Source: Actinomycetes bacterium
Lineage (GTDB): Bacteria; Actinomycetota; Actinomycetes; S36-B12; UBA5976
Assembly (NCBI GenBank): GCA_021784375.1
Contig: JAJXSV010000093.1
Coordinates: forward strand, 1-7,774
Direction of reading: 5' to 3'
Length of the DNA stretch: 7,774 nucleotides
Position numbers and translations under genes: made by a program. Shown piece by piece: positions 1 through 7,774 of this stretch. The notes under the pieces were generated by a model, which saw only the letters and a list, made by a program, of their open reading frames with translations, did not search any database and was not told where the DNA came from. Each line of letters starts with the position of its first letter. Position 1 is the first letter of the stretch.

Positions 1-1613
1 GCAGTAGCGAGGGCGTCTAGTCGCGTCGACTCGCTGAGATCGTTGATGGCACGATCGTGCAATCGATCGTGGGGCCGTACCGAGATGCGTGCGGCAAGGA
101 ACGGCGTGTCGTCGACGTAGAAGGTGCCGATCACATCCAGGCCCACTGCCGCACCGACGAACCAGGGCGCGGAGAGCTCGGCGACCGAGCGGGTGGTGCC
201 GATGTCCAGACTGCTGTCGATCACACGTGCCAGATTGCGCCCGAAGACTCGGAGCGCCACCGGCACCTTGCGCTCCCCCACCACTGCTTTCACGGCCAGC
301 CCGGTTTCGATGTTCAGCAGATCGTCGTTGCTGAGCACGGCCACACCGGCTGCCCGATGCACTCCGGCTTCCCGATGCGTCTCGGGCAGCGTGGGGTCGC
401 CGATGAGCACGGGGATACGGGCGGCCCGCATCTGGGAGACGAAACGCTGGCCGGTACCACTGTCGATCACCACCACGTCGTACCCGGCTTGCTGCAGGTC
501 CAGCGCCACCTTGGAGCCCACGGCGCCCAGGCCGATCACCACGATGTGATCACGCATGGCAGTGACACGCTGACGGCCGATGGACTGCGCCAGGCGTCGT
601 GACACCAACGCGTTGGTGAGGAAGGCGGAGGCCGTGTAGACGAGGGTGGCACCCAGCAGCATCATGACGATGGCCCAAGCCCGGAGCGGCGCCGACTGAT
701 TGCTGAAATAGAAGTCGCCGAATCCGACGGTGGCGATGGTCTCGGTGGTGAAGTACATGGCGTCCAACAGGCCCATCCGGGATCCGTCGGGCTTCACGAA
801 ACTCGTGGTCAGGATGAGGACGGAGATCAGGCCCAAGCCGGCAGTCACGCCCAGCGCGATGCGGAAGGGTCGTTCAATGGCGTCGAGCATGGCACCCAGG
901 CCCTCACGGATCCGCATCCAGGCATGACGACGGCGCGGGCCGGGTGTGACGAGGCGATCCCCGAATCCCGCAGCTCGTAATTCGTCCTCAGTGGCAAGCA
1001 GGGTGACGGTGTCACCGGCCTGGGCCTGGCGGTCACGGCTGGGCGTGGTGAGGGTGGTCCCGTTGTGTGCATCCCGGACGGCGATGGGTGCGACATCGCC
1101 CCACACGGAGCGCAAGCTGGCAGTGCGCGGTTGCAGCACATTGGTGACGTAGAAACGTCGCCGACCAAGGGTGATGGCGTGAGTGGGACGGTTGGCCGCT
1201 GATTCCACGAAAGCGGTGGATGCAAGGTCCGCCACTTCGAGCACGCGACTGGGCTGCGTCACCCGCTCCAGCGCCCGGCCCACATTGCCGTTGGCCATCT
1301 GCACGACGACCTTCACCTCGGTGGAGAGCTCCCGCACCAGCAGTGCGATCTCAATATTGTGGAGGTCGTCGTTGGTGGCACAGATGGCCGCGCGTGCGTG
1401 GCGGACGTCAACCGACTCGAGCACTTCCATGCTCTGGCCGTAGCCCTGCACGTACTCCACGCCGTAGCGGCGCAGGGTGTCGATCTCCGAGTCCGCCAAC
1501 TGCGGATCAACCACGACCACACGAGGGTGCACCTTGGCCAGTTGCTTGACGATACGCCGGGCCACACCCTTGAAGCCGAACACGACGATGTGCTGCGACG
1601 TTCCCGCCGTCAT
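1..1613 (-). CDS. RCK-pore-RCK potassium channel / TrkA-type NAD-binding protein (C-terminus off window)
   Basis: This is probably a K+ channel or K+-conductance protein of the inner membrane, gated or regulated through nucleotide-binding RCK (TrkA-N) domains. The frame stays open from the ATG at 1613 to the left edge, giving 537 residues. Seen in order: a Rossmann-like RCK fold (about 8-125, with acidic D36 ending strand 2); an RCK_C-like segment (about 145-215); TM1 (about 251-272); a pore helix and selectivity filter TVGFGD (295-300); TM2 (about 312-336); a second RCK domain starting RDHIVVIGLGAVG (354-366, D384 ending strand 2); and the beginning of a second RCK_C-like region at the edge. 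The first glycine motif is degenerate (GFKGVA, 13-18), whereas the second is canonical. GGGGAGG lies 4 bases before the ATG. The gene follows argG after 29 bp without a terminator, so read-through is likely. The filter indicates K+ selectivity; the ligand and physiological role are unknown. Confidence 0.86.
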   Translation of the reverse strand, partial: MTAGTSQHIVVFGFKGVARRIVKQLAKVHPRVVVVDPQLADSEIDTLRRYGVEYVQGYGQSMEVLESVDVRHARAAICATNDDLHNIEIALLVRELSTEVKVVVQMANGNVGRALERVTQPSRVLEVADLASTAFVESAANRPTHAITLGRRRFYVTNVLQPRTASLRSVWGDVAPIAVRDAHNGTTLTTPSRDRQAQAGDTVTLLATEDELRAAGFGDRLVTPGPRRRHAWMRIREGLGAMLDAIERPFRIALGVTAGLGLISVLILTTSFVKPDGSRMGLLDAMYFTTETIATVGFGDFYFSNQSAPLRAWAIVMMLLGATLVYTASAFLTNALVSRRLAQSIGRQRVTAMRDHIVVIGLGAVGSKVALDLQQAGYDVVVIDSGTGQRFVSQMRAARIPVLIGDPTLPETHREAGVHRAAGVAVLSNDDLLNIETGLAVKAVVGERKVPVALRVFGRNLARVIDSSLDIGTTRSVAELSAPWFVGAAVGLDVIGTFYVDDTPFLAARISVRPHDRLHDRAINDLSESTRLDALAT

Positions 1614-1617
1614 GGCA

Positions 1618-1624
1618 CCTCCCC
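1618..1624 (-). promoter_or_regulatory. Ribosome binding site of the channel gene
   Basis: On the minus strand GGGGAGG ends 4 bases before the ATG at 1613. It supports this ATG as the start and shows that the gene can be translated independently even if co-transcribed with argG. Confidence 0.6.
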
Positions 1625-1642
1625 GTGGTGGCAGCGTCTGGA

Positions 1643-3061
<1,419 letters not shown>

Positions 3062-3082
3062 ACCTTCACCTCCGCGCCACCT

Positions 3083-3110
3083 GGGAATAGGTCCCCGCTC
3101 AGACCCGTTA
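3083..3110 (+). promoter_or_regulatory. Sigma-R/sigma-H-type (disulfide-stress) promoter of ahpC
   Basis: The plus strand reads GGGAATA (3083-3089), 16 bases, then CGTTA (3106-3110), that is GGAAT-N18-GTT. This matches the established recognition pattern of the thiol-oxidative-stress ECF sigma factors (Streptomyces SigR, mycobacterial and corynebacterial SigH), including spacing. Transcription would begin near 3116-3120, leaving a leader of about 45 bases before the ahpC ATG at 3163. The downstream gene is a peroxiredoxin, a plausible target. A TAGGAT hexamer at 3113-3118 could act as an alternative housekeeping -10, but it has no recognisable -35. Confidence 0.6.
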
Positions 3111-3162
3111 CCTAGGATGGAAACACGCACCCGACCACGTATCCCCAAATTCATGAGGTTTC

Positions 3163-3780
3163 ATGTCTCTCCTTGACAGCATCATCACCGACGACGCCGA
3201 CGACTTCCGTCCCAGTTCCTCGCTCATCGGCACCGAGATCCGCCCCTTCAACGCCACGGCCTACCACGACAACGGTTTCATCGAAATCAGCGAAGCCGAT
3301 GTGTACGGCAAGTGGTCGATCTTCTTCTTCTACCCGGCCGACTTCACCTTCGTGTGCCCCACCGAGCTCACGGACATGGCGGCCCACTACGACGAGTTCA
3401 AGGCACTGGGCGTCGAGGTCTACTCGGTGAGCACCGACACCCACTACGCACACCTCGCGTGGCACTCCTCCTCGCCCATGATCTCCACCATCAAGTTCCC
3501 GATGATCGGTGACCCCACCGGCACCATCACCCGCAACTTCGGTGTGATGATCGAGGAAGACGGCCTCGCCGACCGCGGCACCTTCGTGGTCGATCCTGAC
3601 GGCATCATCCAGGTCCTCGAGATCACCGCGGGCAGCATCGGTCGCTCCGCTGCCGAACTGCTGCGCAAGGTCAAGGCCGCCCAGTACGTTCGCGAGAACC
3701 CGGGCGAGGTCTGCCCCGCCAACTGGTCGCAGGGCCATGACACACTGCGCCCCGGCGCAGACATCGTCGGCAAGCTCTGA
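3163..3780 (+). CDS. ahpC: Alkyl hydroperoxide reductase AhpC, 2-Cys peroxiredoxin
   Basis: This is a cytosolic thiol peroxidase that reduces H2O2, organic hydroperoxides and probably peroxynitrite. The 205 residues align closely with E. coli AhpC (187 aa). The active-site motif PADFTFVC gives peroxidatic C65 with P58 and T62; catalytic R138 sits in LADRGTF; resolving C184 sits in GEVCPANW. The protein therefore belongs to the Prx1/AhpC subfamily, whose members are typically decamers of dimers. It carries about 18 extra N-terminal residues, acidic and Ser-rich (DDADDF, PSSS), compared with E. coli. GAGG four bases before the ATG, and no other ATG or GTG start near the family's usual N-terminus, support the long form. 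The gene stands alone between a sigma-R/H-type promoter and a strong terminator. No ahpF or ahpD is in the window, so its electron donor must be encoded elsewhere. Confidence 0.96.
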   Translation: MSLLDSIITDDADDFRPSSSLIGTEIRPFNATAYHDNGFIEISEADVYGKWSIFFFYPADFTFVCPTELTDMAAHYDEFKALGVEVYSVSTDTHYAHLAWHSSSPMISTIKFPMIGDPTGTITRNFGVMIEEDGLADRGTFVVDPDGIIQVLEITAGSIGRSAAELLRKVKAAQYVRENPGEVCPANWSQGHDTLRPGADIVGKL

Positions 3781-3795
3781 CGCACGCGCCAATGC

Positions 3796-3825
3796 AGAAA
3801 GCCCCAGCAAATGCTGGGGCTTTCT
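3796..3825. terminator. Bidirectional rho-independent-type terminator
   Basis: This is a perfect 13-bp inverted repeat: AGAAAGCCCCAGC, a 4-base loop AAAT, then GCTGGGGCTTTCT. It lies between the convergent ahpC (stop 3780) and the ABC ATPase gene (stop 3839). The A-rich and T-rich outer stems give each strand a short U-tract (CUUUCU), so it can end transcription in both directions. The U-tract is weaker than in E. coli terminators, as is usual in high-GC actinobacteria. Confidence 0.88.
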
Positions 3826-3838
3826 CGCATCTTGGGGC

Positions 3839-4606
3839 CTAGAGCACCTTGGAGAGGAAGGCCTTGGTACGTGCGTGCTGCGGATTGGTGAGCACGTCGC
3901 GAGGGTCACCTGCCTCCACCACCACGCCGCCGTCCATGAAGACGAGTGCGTCGCCGACCTCGCGCGCGAAGCCCATCTCGTGGGTCACGACGATCATGGT
4001 CATGCCCTCGTCCGCCAGCTGCCGCATGACGTCGAGCACCTCACCCACCAGTTCGGGATCAAGCGCCGAGGTGGGCTCGTCGAAGAGCATGAGCTTGGGC
4101 TGCATGGCCAGGGCACGGGCGATGGCGACGCGCTGCTGCTGGCCGCCCGAGAGTTGCGCGGGGTAGTTCTCCCGCTTGTCCGACAGACCCACGCGGTCGA
4201 GCAGCTTGAGCGCACGCTCACGCACCACCGCCTTGGATTCGCCTCTGACGGTGATGGGGGCTTCCATGACGTTCTCGACGACCGTCATGTGCGGGAAGAG
4301 ATTGAAGCGCTGGAAGACCATGCCGATGCTGCGGCGCTGTTCGGCGACATCCTTTTCACGCATCTCATGCAGCTTGCCGCCGCGCTCGTGATACCCGACC
4401 AGCTGACCATCTACCGAGAGCCGACCGGCATCCACCTTCTCCAAATGGTTGATGCAGCGCAGGAAAGTGGACTTGCCGGACCCCGAGGGCCCCACGATGA
4501 CGAAGACCTCCTTGGGCGCGACCTCGAGGTCGATGCCCTGCAGGACCTCCAGCCGGCCGAACCACTTGTGGACCTGTTCGGCCTTGACCATGGGTGCCGC
4601 GCTCAT
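3839..4606 (-). CDS. Polar amino acid ABC importer, ATP-binding subunit (GlnQ/HisP-like)
   Basis: This is the cytoplasmic motor subunit that hydrolyses ATP to drive import of an amino acid through the permease encoded just upstream. All ABC motifs are present in its 255 residues: Walker [10 protein letters not shown] (39-47), Q-loop Q99 in VFQRFNLF, signature LSGGQQQR (152-159), Walker B LMLFDEP (172-178), D-loop SALD (180-183) and H-loop H209 in VVTHEM. The helical segment with [10 protein letters not shown] and the closing region ([11 protein letters not shown]) are typical of the GlnQ/HisP/ArtP polar amino acid family, and the length is normal. The ATG overlaps the permease stop codon (ATGA, 4603-4606), implying translational coupling, and GGAGG lies 5 bases upstream. 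The gene ends 13 bases before the shared terminator. Substrate specificity cannot be read from this subunit. Confidence 0.96.
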   Translation of the reverse strand: MSAAPMVKAEQVHKWFGRLEVLQGIDLEVAPKEVFVIVGPSGSGKSTFLRCINHLEKVDAGRLSVDGQLVGYHERGGKLHEMREKDVAEQRRSIGMVFQRFNLFPHMTVVENVMEAPITVRGESKAVVRERALKLLDRVGLSDKRENYPAQLSGGQQQRVAIARALAMQPKLMLFDEPTSALDPELVGEVLDVMRQLADEGMTMIVVTHEMGFAREVGDALVFMDGGVVVEAGDPRDVLTNPQHARTKAFLSKVL

Positions 4607-5529
4607 GCGAGCCTCCGGCCGCTGAGGTTGGACAGCACACGCTTGAGCTTCTGGATGGGCGTGGGTGGCAGGTTGCGGGTTGCCCCCTTCGCGTAGTGAC
4701 GCTCGATGTAGTACTGGCCAACGGTGAGGATGCTGGACATGAAGAGGTACCAGAGGCTGGCCATGATGAGCATGGGCATGACCTGGTAGGTGCGGGTGTA
4801 GATGTTCTGCACGTTGAAGAGCAACTCGTAGAACGGCACGTAGGCGACGAGCGAGGTGGTCTTGAGCATGGAGATGGTCTCGTTGCCGAAGGGCGGCACG
4901 ATGACGCGCATGGCCTGCGGCAGCACGATGCGGCGCAACGTCTGCATCTGGGTGAGACCCAGGGCCGTGGCCGCTTCGCCCTGACCCTCGTCAACCGAGA
5001 GGATGCCGGCACGCACGATCTCGGACATGTAGGCGCCTTCGTTGAGGCCCAGTCCGAGCAGGGCCGCCATGACGCTGGGAACCAGATCGAAGGTCTTGTA
5101 GGTGAGGAACTCGGGACCGAAGGGGACACCGATGCCGATGGTGGGCAGCAGGGCACCGATATTGGCCCAGAAGAGCAGCTGCACCAGCACGGGGGTACCA
5201 CGGAAGATCCACACGTAGAGCCAAGCCGCGCCCGACACGATGGGATTGGTGGAAAGCCGCATGACGGCGATGATCACACCCAGCGCCAGGCCGATGGCCA
5301 TGGCAGCCGCGGTGAGCCAGAGCGTGGTGCGGATGCCCTCGAGCACGCTGGCGTTGAAGGCGTACTTGCCCTGCTCCGACCAGTTGAAGTTGGGCTGGGT
5401 GAGGAACATGTTGAGCAGCATCGCCGCGACTACGGCGACACCGGCAACGGCGATCCAACGTCCCGGACGACGCACAGGGACGGCCCGGATTGCCTGGGGC
5501 CGCCCCTGCGCGGTGGTGTCAGTGGCCAC
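4603..5529 (-). CDS. Polar amino acid ABC importer, permease subunit (HisM/GlnP-like)
   Basis: This integral membrane subunit forms the translocation path. With the GTG at 5529 it has 308 residues: a cytosolic N-terminal tail of about 24, TM1 (about 25-43), a periplasm-facing loop, TM2 (about 66-90), TM3 (about 101-125), TM4 (about 150-166) and a final TM (about 252-274). The EAA coupling loop reads EAATALG (185-191), then IVLP (201-204), the ATPase contact motif of this family; the following segment, with [14 protein letters not shown], is also typical. The frame is open up to a GTG at 5589, but that start would overlap the binding-protein gene by 52 bp; the GTG at 5529, 8 bp after that gene's stop, is more plausible, though no strong Shine-Dalgarno precedes it. 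Only one permease is encoded, so a homodimer is likely. Confidence 0.93.
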   Translation of the reverse strand: MATDTTAQGRPQAIRAVPVRRPGRWIAVAGVAVVAAMLLNMFLTQPNFNWSEQGKYAFNASVLEGIRTTLWLTAAAMAIGLALGVIIAVMRLSTNPIVSGAAWLYVWIFRGTPVLVQLLFWANIGALLPTIGIGVPFGPEFLTYKTFDLVPSVMAALLGLGLNEGAYMSEIVRAGILSVDEGQGEAATALGLTQMQTLRRIVLPQAMRVIVPPFGNETISMLKTTSLVAYVPFYELLFNVQNIYTRTYQVMPMLIMASLWYLFMSSILTVGQYYIERHYAKGATRNLPPTPIQKLKRVLSNLSGRRLA

Positions 5530-5537
5530 TGATGGGA

Positions 5538-6425
5538 TCAGGCCGGGTTGATCTCGGACGTCTTGATGGCGCCATCGGTGGCGCCCCACTTCGTCAGGAT
5601 CGAGTTGTAGGTGCCGTCATCCATGATCGCCTGCACAGCGGCCTGGAAGGCCTTGGCGAGATCGCCCTTGGCCTTGGGGAGCGCGATGCCGTAGGGCGCC
5701 GAGCCGTAGACAGAACCGATGAGTGCCAGCTTGCCGCTGGACTGGGCGATGGCGTAGCCGGTGATCGGCGAGTCAGCCAGCATGGCCTCGTCCTTGCCGT
5801 TCACGACAGCCGTCGTGGCGTCGGACTGGGCCTGGTACTGATCGATGGTGATGGCGGGCTTGCCGGCCTTCTTGCAGGCGGCGTTGCGGGCGTTGATGTC
5901 ATCAACCTCGACGGTGCCCTTCTGCACGGCGATCTTGTGGCCGCAGGCGGTGTCGGGGGTGAGCTTGGAGCCCACCGGAGCGGCCCACGAGGTGCCCGCC
6001 GTGTAGTACGAGACGAAGTCGACGACCTTCTCGCGATCGGCATTGATGGTGAAGGACGACATGCCACCGTCGTACTTGCCGGAGCCGATGGCGGGGATGA
6101 TGGAATCGAAGGGCGCATTGACGTATTCGGCCTTGATTCCGAGCTTGGCGACGATCGCATTCATGAGATCGATGTCCATGCCTTCGATGGTCTTGCCATC
6201 GGTGCCCACATACTCGTCGGGCGCGTAGCTGGCATCGACGCCGAACAGCATGCTGCCCTTGGCCTTGATGTCGGCCGGCAGCATGTCATTGAGAGAGGCC
6301 GAGGTTGCTGACGCGGAGGCCGAGGGGGTGGTGCTGGCGGTGGTGTCGGTGCTGCTGGAGCCGCAGCCGGCGAGGGCGAGTGCCGCGACCGCTGTGATCG
6401 CGACGACGCCGAACTTCATGCGCAT
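5538..6425 (-). CDS. Polar amino acid ABC importer, substrate-binding lipoprotein
   Basis: This extracellular receptor captures the amino acid and delivers it to the permease. The 295-residue precursor has a short basic N-terminus (MRMK), a hydrophobic stretch and a lipobox LAGC, so cleavage and lipidation at C21 are expected. A Ser/Thr/Ala linker (about 22-44) precedes a family-3 solute-binding fold. Family landmarks are DASYAPDEY (63-71), MDIDLMNAIVAKLG (83-96), INADREKVVDF with R131 as the expected carboxylate ligand, and LADSPITGY with D218 as the expected amino-group ligand. C161 and C184 could form a disulfide in the second lobe. The frame extends to an ATG at 6473, but AAGGAAGGG 8 bases before the ATG at 6425 and the signal peptide favour 6425. 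It is the first gene of the importer operon. Substrate unknown: a polar or charged amino acid. Confidence 0.95.
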   Translation of the reverse strand: MRMKFGVVAITAVAALALAGCGSSSTDTTASTTPSASASATSASLNDMLPADIKAKGSMLFGVDASYAPDEYVGTDGKTIEGMDIDLMNAIVAKLGIKAEYVNAPFDSIIPAIGSGKYDGGMSSFTINADREKVVDFVSYYTAGTSWAAPVGSKLTPDTACGHKIAVQKGTVEVDDINARNAACKKAGKPAITIDQYQAQSDATTAVVNGKDEAMLADSPITGYAIAQSSGKLALIGSVYGSAPYGIALPKAKGDLAKAFQAAVQAIMDDGTYNSILTKWGATDGAIKTSEINPA

Positions 6426-6432
6426 GAGGAGT

Positions 6433-6441
6433 CCCTTCCTT
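6433..6441 (-). promoter_or_regulatory. Ribosome binding site that decides the lipoprotein start
   Basis: On the minus strand AAGGAAGGG lies about 7 bases before the ATG at 6425, while nothing similar precedes the in-frame ATG at 6473. It selects the start that gives a standard lipoprotein signal peptide. Confidence 0.7.
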
Positions 6442-6510
6442 GCACAAATCGGGAGGCCGTGATTCTCTCGCATTGCCAGGTCCGTGGGAATAAACCGGGA
6501 GACGTAAATC
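6442..6510 (-). other. Short intergenic gap upstream of the importer operon, no clear promoter or terminator
   Basis: This gap separates the hydrolase stop codon from the binding-protein ribosome site. I find no hairpin with a T-run, so no terminator for the upstream gene, and no clear -35/-10 pair; GAGAAT near 6462-6467 on the minus strand is a weak -10 candidate at best. The importer may have its own weak or activator-dependent promoter here, or be read through from the hydrolase gene. Confidence 0.35.
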
Positions 6511-7774
6511 TCATACTTCGGGCGAACGGTAGGTCAGCGTCTGTATGCGTGGGGTCCGATCCGGGCTCATGAGCAGTTCCAGCACCAGGTCCCCGCGCTC
6601 CGTGCGCACCTCCCAGCGGGCGTGTGCCGGGGTGCGGGAGTTCACGGAGTGCTCGTCCCGCGTCACGTAGTTGGCCGACAGCCGCGCCACGGCCCGCCGG
6701 CGTTCTTCACGCAGTTGGTCCAGATCCAGGTTGTGGGCAAACCAGGTGTCAGCGAGGTCGTCGTTCCACGCGCAGAGCAGGGACTCCGCCACATCCATGG
6801 CCTGGCGCGTGACCGGCCACAGCCTGGCGATGGGACGCACGAGCGGCTCCGCTTCGGTCACCAGCGCGCTGCTCACCTGCTCCACAAGCAGGCTCATGGG
6901 CGCGTAGGTGCGATTGGAGAGCGCCACCACCCCGTAGCCGGTCGCGGGATGCCAGCGCATGTGCGACCCGAACCCCGGGTAGCCCCCGCTGTGCTGGACG
7001 AAGCGCCCCAACTGTGAGTGCTCCTCGGCACTGACCCCGAAGCCGTAGGACACCGACGACGCGGACACCTCGGGCTCGGTGCGCACCACCAGGCGCTGGA
7101 AACTGTAGGGCTGCTGCTGCTCACGACGGCTGCTCGCCGCCAGGGGGTGGGGCTCCTGGGGGTGGTTGAACGCGCTCAGGAAACCATTGACCCATGTGCT
7201 GAGATCGCGCACCGAGCTGTGCAGGCCGCCCATCGGTGAGAAGGCGCCGGGCACCATCTGCGCTTCCTCGCGCAGCCCGCCTGCGCCCGACGCGTAGCCG
7301 ATGGCCGCCACCGCCGGGTCGAGTTCGCGGTAGTCGTAGCGCGTGGACGGCATGCCGAGGGGACGGAGCAGTTCCTCTTCCACGAACTCCGTATAGCTGC
7401 CACCGGCAATGCCGGCGATGATGCGCCCCAGCAGGGCATACCCGAGGTTGGAGTACTCGAAACCCTCGCGGGGTCCGTGAATCCGGGAGAGGCCGGCCCG
7501 CACCATGGCGTCGAAGTCATCCAGTGGAGTGGGCTCATGGCGGTCACCCCAGGGATCATCGGTTGGGAAGCCGCCATTCATGGTGAGCAGGTCCCGAATG
7601 GTCGTGACCTCGTCGTCGAAGCCCGCGAAGTGCGAGCGCACGGTGTCGTCAAGCCGCAACTGCCCGCGATCGCGCAGCAGCAGCACAGCCGCCGCCGTGA
7701 AGCTCTTGGTCATGGAGGCGATGCGGTAGACGCTGTCCGCATCCGGCGAACGCTTGGCACCGAGCTGCAGGGTG
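6511..7774 (-). CDS. Serine beta-lactamase-family hydrolase (class C-like/esterase/DD-peptidase fold), N-terminus off window
   Basis: This is a serine hydrolase of the penicillin-binding-protein-like beta-lactamase fold (Pfam Beta-lactamase, PF00144). The family includes class C beta-lactamases, DD-peptidases, D-aminopeptidases and esterases. The frame is open to the right edge, giving 420 residues plus a split codon. The catalytic motif S-M-T-K has its serine at 7714-7716, with YRIA before it as in the family. The first in-window ATG (7711-7713) is the Met inside this motif, so it cannot be the start and the true N-terminus lies outside. The second motif is YSN (7447-7455) and the third is HSG (6985-6993), the HxG variant usual in esterase and peptidase-like members. 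GYPGFG follows it. After about residue 310 comes a charged C-terminal extension of about 110 residues ending in beta-rich sequence, which I do not recognise. Any signal peptide would be off-window. The substrate is unknown, and beta-lactam resistance should not be assumed. Confidence 0.9.
   Translation of the reverse strand, partial: TLQLGAKRSPDADSVYRIASMTKSFTAAAVLLLRDRGQLRLDDTVRSHFAGFDDEVTTIRDLLTMNGGFPTDDPWGDRHEPTPLDDFDAMVRAGLSRIHGPREGFEYSNLGYALLGRIIAGIAGGSYTEFVEEELLRPLGMPSTRYDYRELDPAVAAIGYASGAGGLREEAQMVPGAFSPMGGLHSSVRDLSTWVNGFLSAFNHPQEPHPLAASSRREQQQPYSFQRLVVRTEPEVSASSVSYGFGVSAEEHSQLGRFVQHSGGYPGFGSHMRWHPATGYGVVALSNRTYAPMSLLVEQVSSALVTEAEPLVRPIARLWPVTRQAMDVAESLLCAWNDDLADTWFAHNLDLDQLREERRRAVARLSANYVTRDEHSVNSRTPAHARWEVRTERGDLVLELLMSPDRTPRIQTLTYRSPEV

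Noticed and set aside
57..602. Plus-strand open frame opposite the channel gene
   Set aside because: It is antisense to a well-supported RCK domain, has His/Asp/Gly-rich composition typical of complementary-strand translation, and lacks a ribosome site or recognisable motif.
3144..3162. ATTCA-containing stretch near argG considered as an ArgR (ARG box) operator
   Set aside because: Only one half-site is present, with no matching partner at the proper spacing, and it sits in the ahpC leader about 90-100 bp from the argG start.
3153..3176. Eight-codon-length upstream frame (ATG at 3153 to TGA at 3174) overlapping the ahpC start, a possible attenuating leader
   Set aside because: No ribosome binding site precedes it, and its ATG merely flanks the ahpC GAGG element. 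There is no arrest motif, so it is most likely incidental.
3737..4696. Long plus-strand open frame overlapping the end of ahpC, the terminator and the ATPase gene
   Set aside because: It crosses a strong terminator and is antisense to an unambiguous ABC ATPase. It has no family features.
4594..5532. Plus-strand open frame opposite the permease gene
   Set aside because: It is the complementary-strand image of a membrane protein, rich in His, Asp, Glu and Gly. The permease with its EAA motif explains the region.
5530..5589. Upstream GTG (5589) as the permease start, giving 328 residues
   Set aside because: It would overlap the binding-protein gene by 52 bp and add a non-hydrophobic, unconserved-looking tail. 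The GTG at 5529 fits operon spacing better, though neither has a strong ribosome site.
6499..6512. Short inverted repeat GAGA-N6-TCTC at the end of the hydrolase gene
   Set aside because: Four-base arms are expected by chance. It has no T-run and no extension, so it supports neither an operator nor a terminator call.
6511..7713. A complete 400-residue hydrolase starting at the ATG at 7713
   Set aside because: That ATG is the second residue of the SxxK motif (S-M-T-K). The catalytic serine and preceding conserved YRIA lie upstream in the same open frame, so the gene is 5'-truncated by the window edge.

Overview
This window reads as chromosomal DNA from a high-GC Gram-positive bacterium (Actinomycetota). 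The evidence is strong G/C bias at third codon positions, GTG used as a start, a lipoprotein signal peptide on the transporter's binding protein, a sigma-R/sigma-H style promoter (GGAAT-N18-GTT), and a probably leaderless argG. A placement near Propionibacteriaceae is only a guess. I see no rRNA, tRNA, CRISPR array, insertion sequence, phage gene or toxin-antitoxin pair.

Layout, left to right. (1) 1-1613, minus: the N-terminal 537 residues of a K+ channel/TrkA-type protein. It has an RCK (NAD-binding) module on each side of a two-helix pore with filter TVGFGD, and it runs off the left edge. (2) 1643-3049, minus: argG, argininosuccinate synthase of the long E. coli-like type. It lies 29 bp upstream of the channel gene, so the two are probably co-transcribed. 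(3) 3050-3162: a 113-bp divergent control region. It carries a leaderless-type -10 for argG and a sigma-R/H-type promoter facing the peroxiredoxin gene. (4) 3163-3780, plus: ahpC, a 2-Cys peroxiredoxin and the only plus-strand gene. (5) 3796-3825: a perfect 13-bp stem terminator shared by the convergent genes. (6) 3839-6425, minus: a compact polar amino acid ABC importer, transcribed as binding lipoprotein, then permease, then ATPase. (7) 6511-7774, minus: a serine beta-lactamase-family hydrolase entering from the right edge. Its catalytic SxxK serine lies just upstream of the first in-window ATG, so the true start is outside the window.

The three importer genes form one functional unit: a lipid-anchored receptor, a membrane channel that probably works as a homodimer, and a motor ATPase. 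ArgG makes argininosuccinate from citrulline and aspartate. AhpC reduces peroxides, and its promoter type suggests induction by disulfide or oxidative stress. The channel gene probably takes part in K+ homeostasis. I see no sequence evidence that these units form one new system. The window looks like ordinary core genome, and the most interesting signals are regulatory (the 3050-3162 promoter pair) and architectural (the channel).
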